The notes under the pieces were generated by a model. It was not told the origin of the DNA. It saw nothing but the letters and a program-made list of their open reading frames with translations, and made no database searches. Shown here piece after piece: positions 57,780-64,000 of a DNA stretch of 64,000 nucleotides (position 1 is its first letter; each line of letters opens with the position of its first letter). The stretch is from Owenia fusiformis. Taxonomy: Eukaryota > Annelida > Polychaeta > Sabellida > Oweniidae. A program made the position numbers and the translations under genes. The stretch is from assembly GCA_903813345.2 (NCBI GenBank), contig CAIIXF020000010.1, positions 34,587,425 through 34,651,424 of the forward strand. The letters run 5' to 3'.

Positions 57780-59015
57780 ATGAGGAATTTCAATGCGATG
57801 TTATCTGCCGTGTTGGTACTGATTCTTGCAGGGGAAATGAACGCAAAGAGTTATTTCCGAACAGATCTTGATGAGTTGGAAAGAGCCATTCGAATACAAG
57901 AGCTGGAGGCCCAGAATGATCAAGGCACTCAAACAGATGCCGAGCCTAAATTGTCATGGAGACAAAAATTGCTTCTAATGAACGCAATGAACAAATGGAA
58001 AGCGATCAATTCTCAATCTGAATCCAATGACAATGAACCTACAAGAAGAAACAACGTGGAAGAGAAAGAAGATCCGCAAAATGGCCAAGACGCCGCGAAT
58101 GGAGAAGATTCCGAGCCTAAATTGTCATGGAGACAAAAGGTGCCTCTAATGAACGCAATAAATAAATGGAAAGCGAGCAATTCTCAATCTGAATCCAATG
58201 ACAATGATCCTACAAGAAGAAACAACGTGGAAGAGAAAGAAGATCCGCAAAATGGCCAAGACGCCCCGAATGGAGAAGATTCCGAGCCTAAATTGTCATG
58301 GAGACAGAAGGTGCTTCTAATGAACTCAATAAACAAATGGAAAGCGAGCAATTCTCCATCTGAATCCAATGACAATGACCCTACAAGAAGAAACAACGTG
58401 GTAGAGAAAGAAGATCCGCAAAATGGTCAAGACGCATCGAATGGAGAAGATGCCGAGCCTAAATTGTCATGGAGACAAAAGGTGCTTCTAATGAACGCAA
58501 TAAACAAATGGAAAGCGAGCAACTCTCAATCTAAATCCAATGACAATGATCCTACAAGAAGAAACAACGTGGAAGAGAAAGAAGATCCGCAAAATGGTCA
58601 AGACGCACCGAATGGAGAAGATGCCAAGCCTAAATTGTCATGGAGACAAAAGGTGCTTCTAATGAACGCAATAAATAAATGGAAAGCGAGCAATTCTCAA
58701 TCTGAATCCAATGATAATGATCTTTCAAGAAGAAACAACGTGGTAGAGAAAGAAGATCCGCAAAATGTTCAAGACGCACCGATTGGAGAAGATGCCGAGC
58801 CTAAATTGTCATGGAGACAAAAGGTGCTTCTAATGAATGCAATGAATAAATGGAAAGCGAGCAATTCTCAATCTGAATCCAATGACAATGAACCTACAAG
58901 AAGAAACAACGTAGAAGAGAAAGAAGATCCGCAAAATGTTCAAGACGCGAGGCAATTGATTGTGAGTAATATAATAATAGATGCGAGTAGAAATAATCTT
59001 GATTTACGTCATTAA
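57780..59015 (+). CDS. Secreted repeat protein, six 57-aa repeats; peptide-precursor-like
   Basis: A single 411-codon frame. MRNFNAMLSAVLVLILAGEM + NA is a clear signal peptide, with a probable cut after residue 23. After a 32-residue acidic lead come six repeats of 57 aa (171 bp; starts 57942, 58113, 58284, 58455, 58626, 58797). Each repeat has a basic amphipathic part (KLSWRQKVLLMNAINKWKAS), a Ser/Asn linker (NSQSESNDNDP), TRR, then an acidic spacer (NNVEEKEDPQNGQDAPNGED). Units differ by only a few residues. Basic peptide, RR pair and acidic spacer in tandem is how multi-copy precursors of secreted peptides (host-defence, venom-type or neuropeptides) are built, but I recognise no known family and amidation Gly is absent after the RR. 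A strong donor-like GTGAGT at 58962 just past the last repeat means the true 3' end may lie in another exon. Confidence 0.7.
   Translation: MRNFNAMLSAVLVLILAGEMNAKSYFRTDLDELERAIRIQELEAQNDQGTQTDAEPKLSWRQKLLLMNAMNKWKAINSQSESNDNEPTRRNNVEEKEDPQNGQDAANGEDSEPKLSWRQKVPLMNAINKWKASNSQSESNDNDPTRRNNVEEKEDPQNGQDAPNGEDSEPKLSWRQKVLLMNSINKWKASNSPSESNDNDPTRRNNVVEKEDPQNGQDASNGEDAEPKLSWRQKVLLMNAINKWKASNSQSKSNDNDPTRRNNVEEKEDPQNGQDAPNGEDAKPKLSWRQKVLLMNAINKWKASNSQSESNDNDLSRRNNVVEKEDPQNVQDAPIGEDAEPKLSWRQKVLLMNAMNKWKASNSQSESNDNEPTRRNNVEEKEDPQNVQDARQLIVSNIIIDASRNNLDLRH
57942..58967 (+). repeat. 171-bp coding minisatellite, six copies
   Basis: In-frame DNA repeats within the predicted secreted protein. The copies are nearly identical at synonymous as well as non-synonymous positions, so they were duplicated or homogenised recently. 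A 171-bp period keeps the frame. Confidence 0.95.
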
Positions 59016-59257
59016 ATATTCTAATTCTAGTCAAAGTGATGTCATATTTGAAATCTGCATGTAAAAGTACATCAGAAATATGGTTTCGATAATTGTCTAT
59101 CAACTTTGATATGTTACAAAATTACAAAAAGTGAATTATCTTGTATTGGACAGATAACATTTTCTTTTTTCTGGCGATATTTTAATTTGCATAACTATTA
59201 GATACATAAGGGTTATATGAGAATTGAACCACGCAAATAGATGTAATTTAGGTTACA

Positions 59258-59410
59258 GGGAACTTTCTTCTATACCCGCCATGCTATCTGACCCGAACGA
59301 GCCATCTGGTGGTGAATCTGCTAACTACCCACCGGGAACTTTCTACTATACCCGCCATGCTATCTGACCCGAATTACGAGCCATCTGGTGGTGAATCTGC
59401 TAACTACCTA
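59258..59410. repeat. Tandem duplication of a ~77-bp unit
   Basis: 'gggaactttcttctatacccgcc...gctaactaccc' and 'gggaactttctactatacccgcc...gctaactaccta' follow each other directly; they differ at a few positions and by two or three inserted bases (gaacgagc / gaattacgagc). Confidence 0.9.
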
Positions 59411-61925
59411 CTCGCATCTGCGTAATTGTATATAGTTTCTAGGGGATGGAAACTATCAAAAACTGTCAATCGTTTTTAATGTCACACTTGTTTTTGATAG
59501 CTTGCTAAGTTTACATTCTTTAAAAAACAATAGAAAACTAATGCACTCTCCTTTTCATTAAATCATAGATTCTTCATTCATTCATGCATGTAGTTAATTA
59601 ACATGTTAAAATTGTTAAACATGTAGTGGCGTAGCCAGCAATTGGTGACCAGGGGTTCGATTTTTTATGTTATCCACAAACCTCCCCCTTCATTGGTGTA
59701 CCTAACATAAAAGCATTTTTTGTATTTGTCATACATACAATTCATCCTTTCATTCACATGTTCATTCACAGATATGTCAAGTTCTGAAACATGCAATTCC
59801 CACGCTTTTAGCTGATTTTTGAAAAGATTCCAAATCAAAAGATTTTTATTTGCCATTTCATTTTATTTGCTTGTTATTTCTTTTTTTTGTGGCGCACAGT
59901 GACAGATGACAAATAGTATTGTATTAATGGAATGAAACATAGGCTGAAATTCCAAAATGACCAAATTGAAATAACAATATTTCCACTGTGCTCTGTAGCT
60001 CTAGCATTAAACATTTCTTTTAAATTTTAATGCCTTGCAACAAAAAACAACTAATGCTGAAAAACCTATTTGTTCTTTCTTTGAATTGAAAATAAAAAAT
60101 AAAACATTCCATTCTCTATCACCGTTCCGCTGTTTTTTTAATTATCATAAATGACGAGAAACATGAACGTTTAGAGAAATGAAAACATTTAAGTTGAACT
60201 TGTGAATCAACATAAACTTTAATTTGCTTTTGAGAAATGAACATTTTATTATCTTACTAAAAAATGCTGTCAAATCCTTTTTTCCTTTTTTCCCCTCCAG
60301 AAGTTTGGCAACCTTTGCTTCCTCCTCTTTATTGTTATATTTTGCTTTGGTTACGTATAAATGATTTAACATAAAACAAGAAGTAGTGTTCCATGTTTAT
60401 TTAATGTTCAGGATTAATCCTACTCTACGACATAATTACTTTGATTGAATCCTGGTTCTCAACTTATGTTGATGGTTTTTATAGAATTTAGAATTTTGAT
60501 AGAAAGTCACATAGTTTTGAAGTTTATATCTAAATAAAATGTTAATGTTGCTTAAACCAAAAATATCCGAAAAGTGATTCTATACTGGAAAGATGCTATC
60601 TTAACCAGATTCAAAAGAATGTTAAGACCGCCACTTTTCCATATAAGGAATGTTAACGAAAGTAACACTCTTAAAATTTGAACCATACAATATTATGTTT
60701 GAATTTTTATTTACAGAACCCGCGAGGAAAATACTTATAACATTGAGGGAAATGTAACTTGACTTCATTTCCAATGCTACAAATTTTCCCAATTTTTTCT
60801 CCTATTTGATGAATTTTTGAAAAACGTCATTCCCATGAAAACCAAGGGGAACCCATGGGCTTTATATTCAATTAGTAGATTAGATTCAACCGCAGACCAT
60901 CTGTAATTAGGTCTTTGAAGTGATTAGGTTTAAAAAGTGATTATCAGGAAGCATATTGCATATTGGTGCACCACATGATTTATCAAACATTTTTATTCTT
61001 AAACTTTTCCCTTAACTGTGAAAATAAAATACTCATTCGAAATAATAAATCTAGACTTATTTGATATAATACTTCTTGTGCCTTTGCTTTCCTCAGCAAA
61101 AGATGACTGCATCTGTTTTTTATTGGACAGAACTTTCCACTGCATGTAATGTGTGTACCTTTTTAGCTTACACTTGTATTTAGTACCAGGGACATACTCA
61201 CATAATTGCCTCCCTTAATCCATTTATTTGCTAAACATATATAATTAATGACATTAACACGATCCACTAAAGTTTGATATATGTGAAAATAGAGGATATA
61301 CTAAATACACCTACACAGCTACAATTCAAACTTTAATTTAAATTTAAATAAACTTTAATTTTAATTAATTTTAATTTAAACTTTTTAAATAATCTCCGGG
61401 ATAAACGTGCATCTGAAAAGAAAACTAATTTTTTTCGCAATGGATTTATTTTCCTTAAAGGGACAACGTGCGTAAATGAAGTCTCACTTTTGATGGATTG
61501 ATAAGTACCTGATCTTTCATTTGACACCAAAACAGCTCAAACAGACCACATCAGAGTTGACACTAGCTCATGAAAAAATATGTTGGATGTATAGATGTCA
61601 AGTTTTTAGCAATGCCATAGAAAGATGGCATTGTTGTTTGCATTAATTGTCCATTCATTTCCGATAGGATTTTCAACCATACGCCATCTTTTGTCCAAAG
61701 GTTATTTATGTTTCTATTAATTAATATTTGCTTATCAGCCCCGGGTATATTTTTGTTTGAAATAAAATAAAACGGAGGCGCACGGCTATGGGCCATGCAC
61801 ACTAAAGTCAGTTCTGAAAGTACCAACAAAAAGTTCCGAAAAGCAAGCCCAATGTCCTGTTTAAGAAACCATATTCTTACCTTTGAAAATGGATTTTAGT
61901 AATACTATCCCACATGAATTTACTT
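59411..61925. other. Stretch without a recognised gene
   Basis: AT-rich. 'gtggcgtagccag' (59625-59638) is a common repeat-element word. No exon could be supported; the short open frames have no recognisable features. Confidence 0.4.
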
Positions 61926-62752
61926 GTTAAGACTCGATCAACTTGAGTTCTTCTGAGAAAATGAGGAGTTTAGCAAGGGTGCATTCACTCAACACGGGGA
62001 AATACACCATTGGCCATTGACTAAGCGTAGGGATACTAAGCAAATATTTCATTCTATGAAGGGCAATACCTGTTCATCTTTCAATGATTTTTGCAGTATG
62101 TATTGCCCGCAGCCCGTAGGGCGAGGGAAATACATGCTGCAAAAATCATTGAAAGTGCAACAGGTATTGCCCGAACATAGAATGAAATATTTGTTTTATT
62201 ATATCATTGCTAGACATTCGCTTACTTTGCAGACTGGCACTCTTGTAATATTCCCCATCCTTCGTTCGCAGTTCCAAAAAAATCCTCTAGAATTCCATCC
62301 AGAACGATTTTATCGATAGATTTAACGTCTATTTCGTTTGTGGACATAACACTTGAAAATGTTCTAAGACATTAGATGTCATTCCGTTGATTTAATGGTG
62401 TTTTTAGAATGCACATCCCTCAAGATGTCGTTCTTTTCATCGGAATTCAGACTTTTAAATCTTTTTCCGTCTGCCTTGATGCACGTCACAACTGTACTGA
62501 ACGAAACGGGACGATTCAGAATTCCCGGGCGGGCAATACGCCGGGCAATACGTCTTTTATAATTCCAAAATTAAGGGAGCTGTGAAATACGCTTTGGTAT
62601 TTTTGATCACATGGTACTGAATCAGCCAATCAAAGGACACAAATTCTAGCAATGATATAATAACATCATGTATGTCACCATGTAAAGTCAATGCACCCTT
62701 GCTGAAATCCTCATTTTTCAGAAGAAGTCAGGTTGATCGAATCCCAACAAGT
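61926..62752. mobile_element. ~825-bp TIR element with nested hairpin
   Basis: The left arm (tgttaagactcgatcaactt...gcaagggtgcat, 61926-61984) and right arm (atgcacccttgctg...atcgaatcccaaca, 62692-62752) are inverted over ~60 bp. Inside, 62043-62190 is itself a hairpin (aaatatttcattctatgaag gg...cc...atagaatgaaatattt, with 'caatgatttttgca' / 'tgcaaaaatcattg'), and 'atatcattgctag' / 'ctagcaatgatat' (62204, 62646) form a further layer. Confidence 0.75.
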
Positions 62753-63088
62753 TAATTCCTGCTGGATAGAAGATGCTAGAATAGGGGCTCTTAAAACGGG
62801 ACATTAAAGCTTGACGAAGGCTTCTTTGAAATTTTTTAAGTACTATATTATAACTGTACGTTTACTTTCAGAATTGAAACCAGTACAAGGGCTTTAATGA
62901 CAGAATGGCATAACACGAATCAGCATGACAGTCTCCAAAAATGAGGAAAAGATAAAAGATAAACTTGGACAAACATGACTTAAGAATTCAAGCCCTGGAC
63001 TCAGTACAATGTGGAATGACCATTCCTTGAAGATTTTGCATGAAATGCGCAGCATCGAGTGTTACTTTTCGGAAACAATACCTGCATG

Positions 63089-63290
63089 CAACGCATTGAG
63101 TCTTGGGCTTAAATTATTTTCACACATTGCAAATAGATTCTACCATGCTACTTAAAAAATCACTAAAAAGAACGCAAGGCCCAAGTTGGCAAAGCATCAA
63201 TTTCAATCTGGAGAGTCAAGTTGTCACCTTGACAACCAAACTAGGAACGAGCTTGGACACACCTTGCCTACGTAGCTATTTGTGAATTTG
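63089..63290 (-). repeat. Dispersed repeat, second copy
   Basis: 'caacgcattgagtcttgggctt' (63089) and 'ggacacaccttgcctacgta' (63257) repeat, in reverse order and orientation, blocks of the element at 22075-22365. Confidence 0.65.
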
Positions 63291-63467
63291 TTAGTTAGTG
63301 TATGAATGAATTTGTACTTATAAAAGTAACTACATATCATTTGACAAATTCAATATGGATACTTTCGATGATCATTAATTATCCATGTTTTGTCGCGTTA
63401 TAAAGAACTGAAGCCATTATTAAGCCTGCCCATTAGCATAGCAGCATACGTGTAGAAACACCATATA

Positions 63468-63643
63468 GCTTTTTAGATTTTGAATTGAAACTAGTTTTGT
63501 TAATGTTTACAGTTAATTTTGATTTGGTTATACATATTGTTAGATGCACATTATATATTTCTTACATAACACTTCTTTCAAAAAATATACAATGCCATAA
63601 GTATATGGCTTCTTAGATTTTGAATTGAAACTAGTTTTGTTTT
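63468..63643. repeat. Direct repeat of a ~36-bp block
   Basis: 'tttagattttgaattgaaac tagttttgtt' at 63473-63502 and 63613-63642, 140 bp apart; the second is followed by the GGTTGGTG array. Confidence 0.8.
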
Positions 63644-63649
63644 TTTGCG

Positions 63650-64000
63650 ACGGCGGTTGGTGGTTGGTGGTTGGTGGTTGGAGGTTGGAGGTTGGAGGTT
63701 GGCGTCCGGCGTCTGTAACAATTTCTTACAACTTCCTATAACTTAACAAATACTGGTTAGACTGACTTCAATTTTTTTCTAAATCATCTACATGTTCTCA
63801 GAAGTCCAAATCTGACTTTAGATTTGACATTTGACCTTCAATGACCTTCTCAAGGTCAAAAAGGTCTTTTTTCAACTTGCTTCACATTGACTAATTTTTT
63901 TTCAAAATCATCTACATGTTCTCAGAAATTCAAATCTGACTTTAGATTTGACTTTAGATTTGACATTTGACCTTCAAATCTGACTTTTGATTTGACATTT
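63650..64000. repeat. GGTTGGTG minisatellite and ~140-bp tandem repeat
   Basis: 63655-63702 is a G-rich array (ggttggtggttggtggttgg...aggttggaggttgg) with potential for G-quadruplexes. From 63765 two copies of a unit with 'aaatcatctacatgttctca' and 'gaccttcaa' (63782 and 63906) run to the window end. Confidence 0.85.

Noticed and set aside
57780-59015. Repeat protein as an assembly collapse or expansion artefact
   Set aside because: Each unit has its own substitutions (for example PLM/LLM, NSPSES, NSQSKS, DLSRR), so the six copies are distinct; exact copy number still needs long reads.

Overview
The window is animal nuclear DNA. It is AT-rich and gene-poor, coding is split into short exons with GT/AG introns, and most of the sequence is transposon and satellite material. 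Vertebrate-type gene families (anoctamin-8, SLC22, METTL27, sushi-domain protein), Tx1-like and CR1/Jockey-like LINEs, a Ty3/gypsy remnant and very many TIR/foldback elements point to a marine invertebrate. A lophotrochozoan, perhaps a mollusc, is my best guess, made from repeat style only.

Layout: 1-1480 is a tandem array of ~335-bp units. 1806-7455 (minus) holds seven exons of an ANO8-like anoctamin; the exons for the first membrane segments are missing between 4152 and 6742, the exon phases on either side do not fit, and the 5'-most recognised exon carries an in-frame TAA. 8930-12204 is a nest of TIR elements, followed by a module with five CACGTG sites. 14.6-17 kb has a CENP-B/pogo-like transposase scrap, a tRNA-like sequence between inverted repeats and a 1.25-kb TIR element. 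18.98-19.72 kb is a LINE 3' end. 20.29-21.43 kb is a four-exon gene (140 aa) that I do not recognise. 22.88-24.61 kb (minus) is an intact, intronless SLC22-type transporter with a TTAA-flanked MITE just past its stop. 25.2-26.0 kb is an inverted mariner-like remnant.

From 26.55 to 30.6 kb (minus) lies a gypsy pol remnant with its 3' LTR, hit by a TIR MITE and by a ~1-kb element whose inverted ends are arrays of a 15-bp repeat. 34.2-35.15 kb is a broken gene with a PHD-like cysteine cluster. 36.5-39.1 kb (minus) is a four-exon single-sushi, single-pass membrane protein. 41.2-46.1 kb is a second nested TIR complex, followed by a lone terminal coding exon (46301-46489, minus) and a near-perfect 409-bp foldback.

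47.78-55.14 kb is a complete five-exon METTL27-like methyltransferase. Its introns host a decayed Tx1-like LINE, foldbacks and one of two inverted ~490-bp elements that bracket the last exon. 57.78-59.02 kb encodes a predicted secreted protein made of six almost identical 57-aa repeats that alternate a basic amphipathic stretch, an RR pair and an acidic spacer, like a multi-copy peptide precursor. The rest, to 64 kb, is TIR elements and minisatellite.

The genes are unrelated single-copy animal genes and form no operon or pathway. The most interesting items are the repeat-peptide precursor, the broken ANO8-like gene, the minisatellite-ended element, the unrecognised 140-aa gene and the tRNA-like sequence with an impossible anticodon arm.
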